This document shows positions 14,394 through 23,991 of a stretch of 64,000 bases of DNA, piece by piece; position 1 is the stretch's first letter, and each line of letters opens with the position of its first letter. The notes below the pieces were generated by a model, which did not search any database, was not told the DNA's origin, and saw nothing but the letters and a program-made list of their open reading frames with translations. The stretch comes from Bog-473 sp963701955. GTDB taxonomy: Bacteria > Actinomycetota > Acidimicrobiia > Acidimicrobiales > RAAP-2. The stretch lies in NCBI GenBank assembly GCA_963701955.1, contig OY969694.1, positions 2,480,001-2,544,000 of the forward strand, read 5' to 3'. The translations under genes and the position numbers were made by a program.

Positions 14394-15859
14394 AGGTGAC
14401 GGATCCGGCTGCGCTCGTACTGCCGCTGGCGCTCGGCGCACTCGTCCTCGTCGGCATCGGGCGCCTGGGCGGCCGCGGGTCGACGGCACCGCGGTCGGGA
14501 GTGGGTCGGGCTCGGCGTGGCGCGCGCTGGGCGTGTCGACGCGACCTGCGGGCACTGGCGGTCAGGCCCGGCGAGAGTGTCACGGGCCGCCTCACTCTGG
14601 GCGAGCTTCCAGGGTCGGTGCGCCGCACGGCCGTGGCCGCCGAGCCCGCTCAATCCCTCGTGGTCGTCGGCCCCACCCAGAGCGGGAAGACGTCGTGCCT
14701 GGCCGTGCCGGCGATCCTGGGGTGGCACGGGCCCGTGGTCGCCGCGAGCGTGAAGAGCGACCTGCTGCGCGGCACCATCGGCGCTCGCTCGGCGCGCGGA
14801 TCCGTGTGGTGCATCGACCCGACCGGCTGCAGCGGCGAGAGCCCGTCATCGTGGTCGCCGCTCAGCGGGTGCTCGGATTGGCACCGCGCCCGCCGTGTGG
14901 CTGCCGACCTGTGCGAGGCGGGGAAGAGCGAGGGCACCACCGCCGACGGCGAGTTCTGGTACGCCACGGCGGCGAAGCTCTTGGCACCGCTCCTCCTCGC
15001 CGCGGCGCTCGACGGGCGCCACATGGCCGACGTGATTCGGTGGGTCGACACCCAAGAGGTGGGTGAGGTGGCCGGGATCCTCGAGCGACTGGGCCCACCC
15101 GAAGCCCTCCACGCCGCCCAGGCCACCTGGTGCCGGGACGAGCGGACGCGAAGCTCGGTGGCCACGACGACCGAGACGGTGCTCGCCCCGTTCGCCGAGC
15201 GGCGCGGCGGGCCGGGCGCCGCGCGCCCCGGCTCGTCTTTCGAACCCGGCCTGCTCCTCGGGGGCGACCACACGCTGTACCTGTGCGCGCCGGCCCACGA
15301 CCAGCGCCGGCTGCGCGGGTACTTCACCGCGCTCACTCAGACCGTGCTGGCACACGCCTTCGAAACAGCGACACGCCGGGGACCCCTGAGTCCGCCGCTC
15401 CTCGTCGTGCTCGACGAGGCGGCGCACATCGCGCCACTGGCCGAGCTGGACGGGCTGGCCGCCACGTGCGCGTCGCACGGGATCCAGATCGTCACCGTGT
15501 GGCAGGACCTGGCCCAGGTCCGGGGGCGCTACGGAGCACGGGCGCCGACGGTGCTCAACAACCACCGGGCGAAGCTGTTCCTGCCGGGCATCGCCGATCC
15601 CGACACGCTCGACTACGCCAGCCGGCTGGTCGGCGACGAACAGGCCGACCAGCCCTCGGTCACCCGGGATCCATCCGGGCGCCGCTCGACGACCTCGACC
15701 ACCGGGCCACGCCGGCTGTTGGCGCCCGAAGAGCTGCGGTGCCTTCCACGCGGTTCGGCGGTCCTCGTCTACGGCTCGCTCCCGCCGGCCCGGCTGGTGC
15801 TGCGACCCTTCTGGGCCCGCCGGGGCGTGCGGCTCGGCCGGGCCTCATCCCCGGCCTGA
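14390..15859 (+). CDS. VirD4/TraG-like coupling ATPase
   Basis: This 489-residue protein starts at ATG 14390, inside the VirB4 stop. One N-terminal helix (about 9-25) anchors it. Walker A is GPTQSGKTS at 94-102, with the downstream ASVKSDLL strand. Walker B is PLLVVLDEAAHIAPL near residue 340, followed by the sensor-like segment GIQIVTVWQDLAQVRGRYG. These are the hallmarks of VirD4/TraG/TraD coupling proteins, which recruit DNA or protein substrates to a type IV channel. It lacks the all-alpha domain size of plasmid TraG proteins but is otherwise complete. The 3' end overlaps the convergent CoA-transferase gene by 15 bases. Confidence 0.85.
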   Translation: MKVTDPAALVLPLALGALVLVGIGRLGGRGSTAPRSGVGRARRGARWACRRDLRALAVRPGESVTGRLTLGELPGSVRRTAVAAEPAQSLVVVGPTQSGKTSCLAVPAILGWHGPVVAASVKSDLLRGTIGARSARGSVWCIDPTGCSGESPSSWSPLSGCSDWHRARRVAADLCEAGKSEGTTADGEFWYATAAKLLAPLLLAAALDGRHMADVIRWVDTQEVGEVAGILERLGPPEALHAAQATWCRDERTRSSVATTTETVLAPFAERRGGPGAARPGSSFEPGLLLGGDHTLYLCAPAHDQRRLRGYFTALTQTVLAHAFETATRRGPLSPPLLVVLDEAAHIAPLAELDGLAATCASHGIQIVTVWQDLAQVRGRYGARAPTVLNNHRAKLFLPGIADPDTLDYASRLVGDEQADQPSVTRDPSGRRSTTSTTGPRRLLAPEELRCLPRGSAVLVYGSLPPARLVLRPFWARRGVRLGRASSPA

Positions 15860-17062
15860 CGTGAGCTCGGTGAGCACCTCGGCGGTGTCGGCCCCGAATG
15901 CGGGCGCCTGCCGCGCCACCCGTGGGGCCCGGGGCTCGGCCACGACCACGTCGTCGGGCGCCGCCAGTGTCGGCCCGGCCAGGTCGGCGCTCACGTCGGC
16001 CATGGACACGTCGAGCAACCACCGCCCGCCGGCACCGAGTGCGTCGAGGCAGGCGCGCGCCGCGCTCAGCCCGCTCAGCGGATCGGCCACGGCGTCGGCG
16101 CAGAAGGCCGGCGTGCCGTTGCGCCACACCACGAGTCCGCCGGCTGCCGCGGCATCGTCGCCGAAGGCCACCCGGTCCACCGGGGCGGTCCGCCCGTGGC
16201 CGGTGATGGAGATCCACACCTGAGGCCCGTCTCCACCCACGACGCCCCCGGTCCCACGGCCTCCTCGGGTCACCACCTCTGCCGCCCGAATGCCGAGCTG
16301 TTCGAGCGCCCGGGGGCGGCTGGCCTCAATCACGACATCGGACTGCCGCACGAGCCGCGCCAGCAGCTCCCGGCCCTGGGCGCTCGTGAAGTCGAGGACG
16401 ACCGATCGTTTGCGCCCGTTCATGAGATCGAAGAACGCGGGCGGCCCGCGGCGTGCCCCGTCGGGTCGTGACGTGGACTCGACCTTCGTCACCTTCGCGC
16501 CCGCCCCGGCGAGGAGGTCACCGCACAGCGGGCCGGCCCACAGCGCGGAGAGATCGATCACCCGGAGGCCCGAGATCTGGCGCACCGGTGCACTCCCGAG
16601 TCCGACGGGCACCACGCCGGGTCGGCCTCCGGCCTCGCCCACCCTCGAGACGGGCAGACCGAGCAGCGCGGCGCGTGCCACGAGCTCGTCGGGATCCCGC
16701 CCGGCCGCGGCGCGTGCCACCGCGTCCCACAGGGCGGGAGCATTCGGCGGCACGTCGTCGAGCTCGAGCCACGCCGGCACCGTGTCCATGTCGTCGTCGC
16801 GTGGGAGGGAGACCGCCACGAACGCGTCCCGGGCGCGAACCAGGTGGCAGCTCCCGCCGCAGCTGGTGGCGCCGCGGCGCCACAGGCCCATGAGGGCGGC
16901 CCGCTCACCGAGGAGCGCCAGCGGGTCGAGGCCGGTGAAGGGGCGGGCCAACGCCTCGAGTCCCTCCACCAGGCGTTGGGGTGGGCCGAGCGCCTGTTCG
17001 GGCGTTCCGGTGAGCGCCATGGCGCCACTGGCCGCCCAGCGTTCCACGCGGGGGTCACGCAC
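15845..17062 (-). CDS. Class III (CaiB/BaiF) CoA transferase with rearranged domain order
   Basis: This protein transfers CoA between carboxylic acids. GTG 17062 is the chosen start (VRDPRVERWAASGAMALTG), giving 405 residues. The hallmark N-terminal block of the family, GLRVIDLSALWAGPLCGDLLAGAGAKVTKVES, occurs only at about residue 150. It is preceded by a segment (CGGSCHLVRARDAFVAVSLPRDDDMDTVPAW) that resembles what usually lies in the C-terminal half. A motif LLDVSMADVSADL lies near the end. The order thus looks permuted or the N-terminus duplicated. The overlap with the VirD4 gene is convergent. The next gene (enoyl-CoA hydratase) is divergent, 97 bases away. Confidence 0.75.
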   Translation of the reverse strand: MRDPRVERWAASGAMALTGTPEQALGPPQRLVEGLEALARPFTGLDPLALLGERAALMGLWRRGATSCGGSCHLVRARDAFVAVSLPRDDDMDTVPAWLELDDVPPNAPALWDAVARAAAGRDPDELVARAALLGLPVSRVGEAGGRPGVVPVGLGSAPVRQISGLRVIDLSALWAGPLCGDLLAGAGAKVTKVESTSRPDGARRGPPAFFDLMNGRKRSVVLDFTSAQGRELLARLVRQSDVVIEASRPRALEQLGIRAAEVVTRGGRGTGGVVGGDGPQVWISITGHGRTAPVDRVAFGDDAAAAGGLVVWRNGTPAFCADAVADPLSGLSAARACLDALGAGGRWLLDVSMADVSADLAGPTLAAPDDVVVAEPRAPRVARQAPAFGADTAEVLTELTSGRG

Positions 17063-17159
17063 CCCGGCAGGGTAACGTCTGGCGATCGCGGACCTCCTCA
17101 GCGCCGACGCACTCGTTGCCGAGCTGTGGGGAGCGGTCGACCCCGAGCGGAGCGGGTCG

Positions 17160-18083
17160 GTGGGGGTGGTGCTCGAGGAGGGGATGCCGGCGCCGGCCCA
17201 GCTGACCGTCGCCCGCATGACCAGCCTGCCCTTCGTCGTCGTCGGCGTGCGGCGCGGTGAGGTCGACCCCGGGTGGTTCGACCTGTGCGACGTCGTCGCC
17301 GACGAGGGAGACCCGGCGCTGGAGCGGATCTGGGAGAACCTCGAGGCTCGCCCCGTGGCGTGCACCGCCCTGGCGCTGCTCCTGCGCGCCCAGCCGCGCC
17401 GGTCACCCGACGACGGGCTGGTGGCCGAGTCGGCGACGTACTCGGTCCTTCAGGCGGGGCCGGAGTTCGCCTCGTGGCGTGCCGCTCACCCGCCCCGGAC
17501 CGCCCCCGACGCCGCCGGCCCACGGGTGCGGGTCGAACACGACGGCGGGGTGCTCGTGGTGACCCTGACCCGTTCCGAACGATTGAACGCCCTCGACGCC
17601 CAGATGCGCGACGAGCTCAGCGAGGCCCTGGCGCTGGCCGCGCTCGACCCCGACGTGGCCCGGGTCGAGCTGCGCGGCGAGGGACGGGCGTTTTGTGCCG
17701 GGGGCGACCTGGACGAGTTCGGCTCCCGTGCCGATCCGGCGACGGCCCACCTGGTGCGGCTCCAGCGCAGCGTGGGGCGGGCGCTGGCGCGGCTGGGCAA
17801 GCCCGTGGCGGCCTACGTGCACGGCGCGTCCTTCGGGTCCGGGGTGGAGCTCGCGGCGTTCGCCGGCACGGTTCTCGCCGCGCCCGACACGCGGATCGCT
17901 CTTCCCGAGGTGGGGCTGGGTCTCGTGCCGGGCGCGGGAGGCACGGTGAGCCTGCCGGCGCGCATCGGCCGGCTGCGCACCGCCTGGCTGGCCTTTTCGG
18001 GCGGCACCATCGATGCCGCCACCGCTCGTCGTTGGGGGCTCGTGGACGAGGTCGTCCCTGACGGGGTCTCGGTGCCGCGGTGA
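17160..18083 (+). CDS. Enoyl-CoA hydratase/isomerase family protein with N-terminal extension
   Basis: A crotonase domain occupies about residues 120-300. It has the first oxyanion-hole segment GRAFCAGGDLDEF, the second GASFGSGVELAAF and the acid/base region PEVGLGLVPGAGGT. The first 115 residues are not crotonase-like and may be a separate small domain. Start choice is difficult. GTG 17160 is the first canonical start, but the frame stays open upstream to a TAA at 17073-17075 and reads LAIADLLSADALVAELWG from CTG 17079, which looks like genuine protein. A non-ATG start upstream is therefore likely. The gene is divergent from the CoA transferase and probably part of acyl-CoA metabolism. Confidence 0.8.
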   Translation: MGVVLEEGMPAPAQLTVARMTSLPFVVVGVRRGEVDPGWFDLCDVVADEGDPALERIWENLEARPVACTALALLLRAQPRRSPDDGLVAESATYSVLQAGPEFASWRAAHPPRTAPDAAGPRVRVEHDGGVLVVTLTRSERLNALDAQMRDELSEALALAALDPDVARVELRGEGRAFCAGGDLDEFGSRADPATAHLVRLQRSVGRALARLGKPVAAYVHGASFGSGVELAAFAGTVLAAPDTRIALPEVGLGLVPGAGGTVSLPARIGRLRTAWLAFSGGTIDAATARRWGLVDEVVPDGVSVPR

Positions 18084-18168
18084 CCTCGTAGGGCGAATCT
18101 GCGCCGGGCGCGTCGACGCGGCCCGGAGTGCTTTACGCTCAATCGACAGGCAGGAGGGGTCGATCGAC

Positions 18169-19263
18169 ATGGCAGCGCAGGCGCACCAGCACGAACACGC
18201 AGCACAACCCGTTCCGCACGCCCGTCGTGCCCGGGGCGCCGCGGCGGCCAACGATCCGTTCCCCCCCGTGGAATTGGTCCGTGACGGCCTGTGGAGCGTG
18301 CCGGTCCCGCTGCCGAACAACTCGTTGCGCTACGTGCTCGTCTACGTCTTCGAGACCGATCGGGGCCCGTACCTGATCGACGCCGGCTGGAACACCGATG
18401 ACGCCTTCGGCGCGCTCGAGAGCGGACTGGCCGAGGTCGGATGTGCGATCTCCGAAGTCCAAGGTGTCATGGTCACCCACATCCACCCCGATCACTACGG
18501 GCTGGCCGGGCGTATCCGGGAGGCGTCCGGAGCGTGGATCTCGCTCCACCCGGCCGACGCCAGGCTGATCCACGACCGTTACAACCAGCCCGACGATCTC
18601 CTCGACCTGATGGCCACCGCGCTGCGGAGGATGGGGGCTCCGGCCGAGGAGTTGGCGACGTTGCAGCATGCCGCCATGCCCCTGCGTCCCCTGGTCGACC
18701 CGGTGTTCCCCGACGTCCTCTTGGAGGACGGGGCGCGCCCCGAGGTGCCGGGTTGGGACCTCACCGCCATCTGGACGCCCGGACATTCGCCGGGCCACCT
18801 GTGCTTCCACGAGGAGCGCGACAACCTCATGCTGTCGGGTGACCACGTGCTGCCGCGCATCACCCCCAACATCTCGTACCACCCCCAGGCGGGCGCCAAC
18901 CCGCTGGGCGACTTCCTCGCCTCGCTCGACAAGCTCGAGCCCTACGACGTCGACGAGGTCCTCCCGGCCCACGAGTACCGCTTTTTCGACCTCCAGGCCC
19001 GCCTGGAGGAGCTGCGCCGCCACCACCGGGAGCGATTCGCCGAGGTGATCGCCGTCTTGCGCCGGGGTCCGCACTCGGCGTGGGACATCGCATCGGCGAT
19101 GCGCTGGTCCCGTTCGTGGGACGACATCGCCGGCTACATGCGCCGGGCCGCCGTGGCCGAGGCGATGTCGCACCTCCAGGCGCTCCGCATCGACGGCGTG
19201 GTGGACGTGCAGGAGGGTGAGCCCGACATGTGGTCGCTCACCGAGGCGGCGGCTCGCGCCTGA
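18169..19263 (+). CDS. Metallo-beta-lactamase-fold hydrolase with C-terminal winged helix
   Basis: ATG 18169 is preceded by AGGAGGGG (18151-18158). The 364-residue protein has a low-complexity His/Ala/Arg N-terminus and an MBL domain. The domain carries H-I-H-P-D-H (VTHIHPDHYGLAG), the third histidine in WTPGHSPGHLCFH, aspartate in LMLSGDHVLPRITPN and a final H in VLPAHEYRF. A C-terminal helical/winged domain (about 285-364) resembles that of LACTB2-like hydrolases. This subgroup includes glyoxalase II-like thioesterases and RNA endonucleases; the intact metal site supports hydrolysis but not a specific substrate. Its end overlaps the KimA-like gene convergently by 26 bases. Confidence 0.85.
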   Translation: MAAQAHQHEHAAQPVPHARRARGAAAANDPFPPVELVRDGLWSVPVPLPNNSLRYVLVYVFETDRGPYLIDAGWNTDDAFGALESGLAEVGCAISEVQGVMVTHIHPDHYGLAGRIREASGAWISLHPADARLIHDRYNQPDDLLDLMATALRRMGAPAEELATLQHAAMPLRPLVDPVFPDVLLEDGARPEVPGWDLTAIWTPGHSPGHLCFHEERDNLMLSGDHVLPRITPNISYHPQAGANPLGDFLASLDKLEPYDVDEVLPAHEYRFFDLQARLEELRRHHRERFAEVIAVLRRGPHSAWDIASAMRWSRSWDDIAGYMRRAAVAEAMSHLQALRIDGVVDVQEGEPDMWSLTEAAARA

Positions 19264-21209
19264 TCGGCACCTCGGTGGCGTCGCGATCCCGTGGGAAACG
19301 GGCGCCCATCCCCTCGAGCGGCATCGACACGCGGGCGACCACGATGTCGGTGCGGCTCCGCAGCACGCTCGAGAGCACCAGGTCCACCTGGTTGTGCAGG
19401 AAGCGGTAGCGCCACCGGTCGGGTCTGACGACCGGGATGAGCACGACCACCTGGTGGTCCGGATGGGCCTCCCTCGTCTCGTCGATGAAGGAGACGATGG
19501 GCTCGACGACCGAGGCGTACTCGGTGTGCAGCACCCGCAGCGGCACCCCGGGACTCCAACGGCGCCATTGGGCCTGCAGCGTCTCCGCGTCCTGGGTGGC
19601 CTCGTCGGTGCTCTGGAGCACGACGGTCACCGCGACGACCTCCTGGCCGAGCGACTCGGCCTCGCAGAGCGCATGCTCGGCGAGGCGTGAGATCCGGTTG
19701 ATGGGCACGATGACGATGGTGTGCTTGGGTTCGGGGTGCTTCGGTGTCTCGTCGATCTGCAACGCCACCCGGGCCCGCTCGTAGTAGGCGTGGATGCGCA
19801 CGAAGAGAAGGATGAAGGCGGGGATGGCGATCACCACCACCCACGCCCCCTCGGTGAACTTGGAGATCAAGAACACGATGGTGGCGATGGCGGTGATCAG
19901 GGCGCCGACACCGTTGATGGCGGCGCGCCGACGCCATCCGGGCGGGCGCATCCGGTGCCAGTGCACCACCAGGCCGGTCTGCGAGAGGGTGAAGCCGATG
20001 AACACGCCGATGGCGAAGAGGGGGATCAGCGTGTTGGTGTTGCCGCCGACGGCGACGAGGAGCGCGCCGGCGAGCACGGCGAGCACGGCGATGCCGTTCG
20101 AGAACACCTGGCGGTCGCCCCTCATGGTGAAGAAGTGGGGCAGGTAGTTGTCGCGGGCCACCAGGCTGGCCAGGACCGGGAGCCCGCCGAAGGACGTGTT
20201 GGCGGCGAGTGCGAGCACGACGGTGATCGTGATGGACACGATGTAGTAGGCCCAGCCACGGCCGACGGCCATGGCCATGATCTGGCTGAGCACGGTCTGT
20301 CCCGTGCGTGGCCCGATGTGCCAGCGTCTGGCCAGGATGGCCAGTCCGAGGAGCATGGCGCCCAGGATGAGCCCGAGCAGCATCTCGGTGCGCTTGGCCC
20401 GCAGGGCCCGGGGCTCGCGGAAGAGCGGGACACCGTTGGCGATGGCCTCGACGCCGGTCGAGCGCGCTGCACCCCGCCGAGAAGGCCTTGAGGATCAGCA
20501 GGAACGTCACAGCCTTGAGCCCGGTGGTGGGTACCTGGGACGTCCCGAGCTGCGCCTCGCCGACGCCCAAGGGGTGGACCAGCCCGACCACGATGATGGC
20601 GAGCAGCCCCACGATGAACACCATGGTCGGCAGCAGGAAGGCCCGGGCGGTCTCGCCCAGGCCGCGCAGGTTGAGCACGGTGATGAAGGCGAGGATGGTC
20701 AGGCACAGCGGCATGGTGGCCCCGCTGAGGCCCGGGTACGCGGATTGGAGCGACGCCACCCCGGCGGCGATGGAGACGGCGACCGTGAGCGTGTAGTCGA
20801 CCACCAGGGCGGCCGCGGCGAGCAGGCTCACGTTGGTGCCGAGGTTGGCCCGGGACACCGCATAGGCCCCGCCACCCATGGGGTAGGCGTCGATCACCTG
20901 CCGGTAGGAGAAGACCAGGATGGCGAGCAGGGCGACGATGGCGATGGTGATGGGCAGCACCAGGTGCAGCGCGCCCGCCCCGGCGACGGCCAGGACGAGA
21001 ACGATCGCCTCGGGCCCGTAGGCCACCGAGGTGAGCGCGTCCAGCGAGAGGGCGGAGAGGCCCTCTATGGGCGTGATCCGGTCCTTCCCGGTGCCCCGTG
21101 CCGGCCGGGGCGGACCGACGAGCAGTTGCCAGACGAGCGAGGCCCGTCCGGGGGGGTCCTGTGCCACGGAGGTGGACTCTACGAGCGGGTAGGCAGCGCG
21201 ATCGGGCAT
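19238..21209 (-). CDS. KimA-like potassium uptake permease (APC superfamily), frame broken once
   Basis: Start ATG 21209. About 12 transmembrane helices are followed by a cytoplasmic domain with a universal-stress-protein-like strand-helix pattern (TIVIVPINRISRLAEHALCEAE). After SALDALTSVAYGPEAIVLVLA, the frame runs to about 20460 and continues in another. Dropping one base at 20459 restores A-L-T-G-V-E-A-I-A-N-G-V-P, the signature of the KimA/YdaO group. The repaired length is 656 residues, close to the family's ~610. KimA is a proton-coupled high-affinity K+ importer inhibited by c-di-AMP in firmicutes; the same regulation here is inference. No riboswitch fits in the 26 bases before the divergent gene. 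Confidence 0.8.
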
Positions 21210-21235
21210 GCTCGCGGGATCGCAAGGAGGTGACG

Positions 21236-21754
21236 ATGCTCGAGCTCTGGGAGTTGTCGGCGCGCGAGGCCTGCCGCGACACGCTGGCGCGGTACACCCA
21301 CGCCGGGGACCGGTACCTGCTCGACGAGTTCGCCGCGGCCTTCTGCGAGGACGGTGTCCTCGAGATCCGCGGGACCGAGCCCGTCCGCGGACGCGCCGCG
21401 ATCGTGGCCCGTTTCGGTGGTCACGGTGCCGCCACCGCGGCACGCGCCGCGCCGCGCTCCGCCGGGCGCGACCCGGCTGGCGGCAGCAGCTCGCGGATCG
21501 TCCGGCACAACGTCACCAACATCCGGTTCGAGTCGATCTCCCCCTCCGAGGCGTTGGTCGCCAGCTACTTCACCGTCTTCACGGAGATCGGGGTGGACCA
21601 CATGGGCCGGTATCGAGACCGACTGGTGCCGGTGGTCGATGACTGGCTGATCGCACACCGCTTCGTCTCGGTGGACTGGCGGGCCCCGGGGTCGACGTTC
21701 GGGGCCGGCTCAGATGATCACGTGGCGTCGGGCGGCGGGGACGGGGCCGACTGA
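21236..21754 (+). CDS. SnoaL/NTF2-like fold protein
   Basis: A strong ribosome binding site AAGGAGGTG (21224-21232) fixes ATG 21236. The 172-residue protein begins with a helical stretch ELSAREACRDTLARYTHAGDRYLLDEFAAAFCEDGVLEIRG, the standard opening of SnoaL-like polyketide cyclase/dehydratase folds. Beta strands with RHNVTNIRFESIS and EALVASYFTVFTEIGVDHMGRYRDRLV follow. Relatives include steroid isomerases, dehydratases and dioxygenase small subunits. No catalytic residues can be assigned here. The 3' end overlaps the convergent double acyl-CoA dehydrogenase gene by 37 bases. Confidence 0.75.
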   Translation: MLELWELSAREACRDTLARYTHAGDRYLLDEFAAAFCEDGVLEIRGTEPVRGRAAIVARFGGHGAATAARAAPRSAGRDPAGGSSSRIVRHNVTNIRFESISPSEALVASYFTVFTEIGVDHMGRYRDRLVPVVDDWLIAHRFVSVDWRAPGSTFGAGSDDHVASGGGDGAD

Positions 21755-23991
21755 GGGTTCTCCGGCCGGCGACCGCCCCCGTCGACGAGCGGGTCGCGAG
21801 GGAGCCCGAGGATGCGCTCGCCGATCTGGTTGCGCTTGATCTCCGAGGTCCCGCCGGCGATCGAGAGCGCCCGGTGGAACAGCACCATTGAGGCCGCCGC
21901 CGCGCCGTCACCCTCCGTATACGCGGTGTCGGGACCACCGAGGGCGGCCAGGATGGCCGCGGTCTCGTGACCGATCTCGGAGAGCACGAGCTTGGTGACG
22001 TTGCCCTCCGACGTCGGGCCGCCACCGCCGCCACTCTCGCCTCCGACGGCGCGCTGCGCGGCGCGCAGGTTGAGCACGGCCACGGTGTCGTGGCGGGCCA
22101 GGTAGCGACCGACCCGACCGGCACCGCCGGGCAACCGCTCGCCGTGCGCGGCGAACGGGGCGAGCACCGCGTCGGTCGGCATGGCGGGCAGGCCCGCTCC
22201 TCCTCCGATGGAGACGCTCTCGTTGCCGAGCGTGGCCCGAGCGACGGACCAGCCCCCGTTGACCGGGCCCACGACGTCGTCGTCGGGGACGAAGACGTCC
22301 GTGAGGAAGACCTCGTTGAACTCCGAATGACCGGTGATCATGCGCAGCGGGCGCACCTCGACACCCTCGGCGTGCATGTCGATGACCATCGTCGTGATGC
22401 CTTCGTGCTTAGGGGCGCCGGGATCGGTCCGCACCGTGGCGAGGCCGAACGCAGCGATCTGTGCTCCGCTGGTCCACACCTTTTGACCGTTGACGAGCCA
22501 GCCACCCTCCACCGGGGTGCCGCGCGCCTTGATCCCCGCCGCGTCGCTCCCGGCGTCGGGCTCGCTGAAGAGCTGGCACCAGACGACCTCCTTGCGCAGG
22601 GCCGGGGGGACCCAACGCTCCACCTGGTCCCCGGTCCCGTGCTGAATGAGCGTGAGGACCACCCAACCGGTGATGCCGTACTGCGGGCGCGTGATCCCCG
22701 CCGCCGCCAGCTCCTGTTCGATCACCAACTGCTCGACGGCCCCGGCGTCGCGTCCCCACGGTCGGGGCCAGTGCGGCATGACGTATCCGGCCTCGCTCAG
22801 CGCGGCCCACTGCTCCGATCGGTCGAGCCCGCGGATGCGCCCGGCCAAGGCGCGCACCTCGTCGCGCTGCGGTTCGGACTCGGGCGGGAGGTCGAGCGCC
22901 CGGGAGCGCCGCACCCCCTGCTGGACCAGCCCGGTGACGTCGCGAGCCGCCGCCTCGGGATCCACCACGGCGGCCAGAGCGGCGGCGCGCCGGAGGTAGA
23001 GGTGCGCGTCGTGCTCCCAGGTGAAGCCGATCCCCCCGTGCACCTGGATGCTCAGCTGGGCGCACTCGTCCGCGGCCGCCACGGCCAGCACCGCCGCTTC
23101 GGCCGCAGCGAGCGAGAACTCCGCGCCCGGGCCCTCACCGTGCCCCCCGGCCCCACCGGCACGGGCGGCGTCCCACACGGCGGCGGCGGCGAGTTCGGAG
23201 GCCACCAGCATGTTGGCGCAGTGGTGCTTGACCGCCTGGAAGGTGCCGATGGGCCGGCCGAACTGCACCCGTGTCCTGGCGTACGCGGCCGCCTGGTCGG
23301 TACATGCCGCGGCGATGCCCGCCGCCTCTGCGCCGAGCAGCACCCGCGCCCGGTCGACCAGCGCCCGCCGCCCGCCCGCCAGAACCTCGACCGGCGCTTC
23401 CTCGAGCGTCACCCGGGCCGAGCGGCGTGCCGGATCGAGGTTGGCGGGCACCTCGACGTGGACCCCCGCGGCAGAGGCCTCCACGACCACGACGTCGTCG
23501 CCCGCCACCAGGCAGAGCACATGGGCCAGGCCGCCCCCGAGGACCGCCGGAGCCGAACCGGTGGCGTGTCGCCGTTCGGCTCCCGCACCCGACGCACCAT
23601 CCACCGCGATGTCCGAGGTCAGCGCCATGCCGCCGAAGATCGATCCCGCCGCCAGCCCCGGCAACAGGCGCGCCGCCAGGTCCTCGGAGCCGACCGCGTC
23701 GACCAACGCGCTGACCACCACGGTCGGTACGAAGGGGCCGGGGGCCACGGCGCGCCCGAGCTCCTCAATGACGACGACGAGCTCGGGCAGAGCGAATCCC
23801 GAGCCGCCACGGTGCTCGGGCAGGTGCAGGCCCAGCCACCCGAGCGAGGCCAGCTCGGCCCAGAAGGGCGGCACCGCCTCGGCGTCGGCCTCCAGCAGCG
23901 CCCGGGCGGCCCCCCGGACGTCATGGGCGGCGAGGAACTCCGACGCCGTACGGGAGAGCGCACGGTGATCGTCGGTGAGGGCGATCGACAT
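21718..23991 (-). CDS. Fused double acyl-CoA dehydrogenase
   Basis: The start is ATG 23991 (MSIALTDDHRALSRTASEFL). The 757 residues hold two complete acyl-CoA dehydrogenase units in tandem. The first ends near 360 with IQVHGGIGFTWEHDAHLYLRRA. The second (about 390-740) has FSEPDAGSDAAGIKARGTPV and the C-terminal SIAGGTSEIKRNQIGERILGLPRDP. FAD-binding wording is present in the second unit, while the first has a poor central strand (SIFGGMALTSDIAVD). In actinobacterial lipid and steroid catabolism, two ACAD subunits often pair as alpha2beta2, and fused versions occur. The divergent upstream region contains nine heptamer repeats. Confidence 0.9.
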   Translation of the reverse strand: MSIALTDDHRALSRTASEFLAAHDVRGAARALLEADAEAVPPFWAELASLGWLGLHLPEHRGGSGFALPELVVVIEELGRAVAPGPFVPTVVVSALVDAVGSEDLAARLLPGLAAGSIFGGMALTSDIAVDGASGAGAERRHATGSAPAVLGGGLAHVLCLVAGDDVVVVEASAAGVHVEVPANLDPARRSARVTLEEAPVEVLAGGRRALVDRARVLLGAEAAGIAAACTDQAAAYARTRVQFGRPIGTFQAVKHHCANMLVASELAAAAVWDAARAGGAGGHGEGPGAEFSLAAAEAAVLAVAAADECAQLSIQVHGGIGFTWEHDAHLYLRRAAALAAVVDPEAAARDVTGLVQQGVRRSRALDLPPESEPQRDEVRALAGRIRGLDRSEQWAALSEAGYVMPHWPRPWGRDAGAVEQLVIEQELAAAGITRPQYGITGWVVLTLIQHGTGDQVERWVPPALRKEVVWCQLFSEPDAGSDAAGIKARGTPVEGGWLVNGQKVWTSGAQIAAFGLATVRTDPGAPKHEGITTMVIDMHAEGVEVRPLRMITGHSEFNEVFLTDVFVPDDDVVGPVNGGWSVARATLGNESVSIGGGAGLPAMPTDAVLAPFAAHGERLPGGAGRVGRYLARHDTVAVLNLRAAQRAVGGESGGGGGPTSEGNVTKLVLSEIGHETAAILAALGGPDTAYTEGDGAAAASMVLFHRALSIAGGTSEIKRNQIGERILGLPRDPLVDGGGRRPENPQSAPSPPPDAT

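Noticed and set aside
8534..15859. Complete integrative conjugative element
   Set aside because: No relaxase, integrase, attachment site or replication gene around this cluster; flanks are chromosomal genes.
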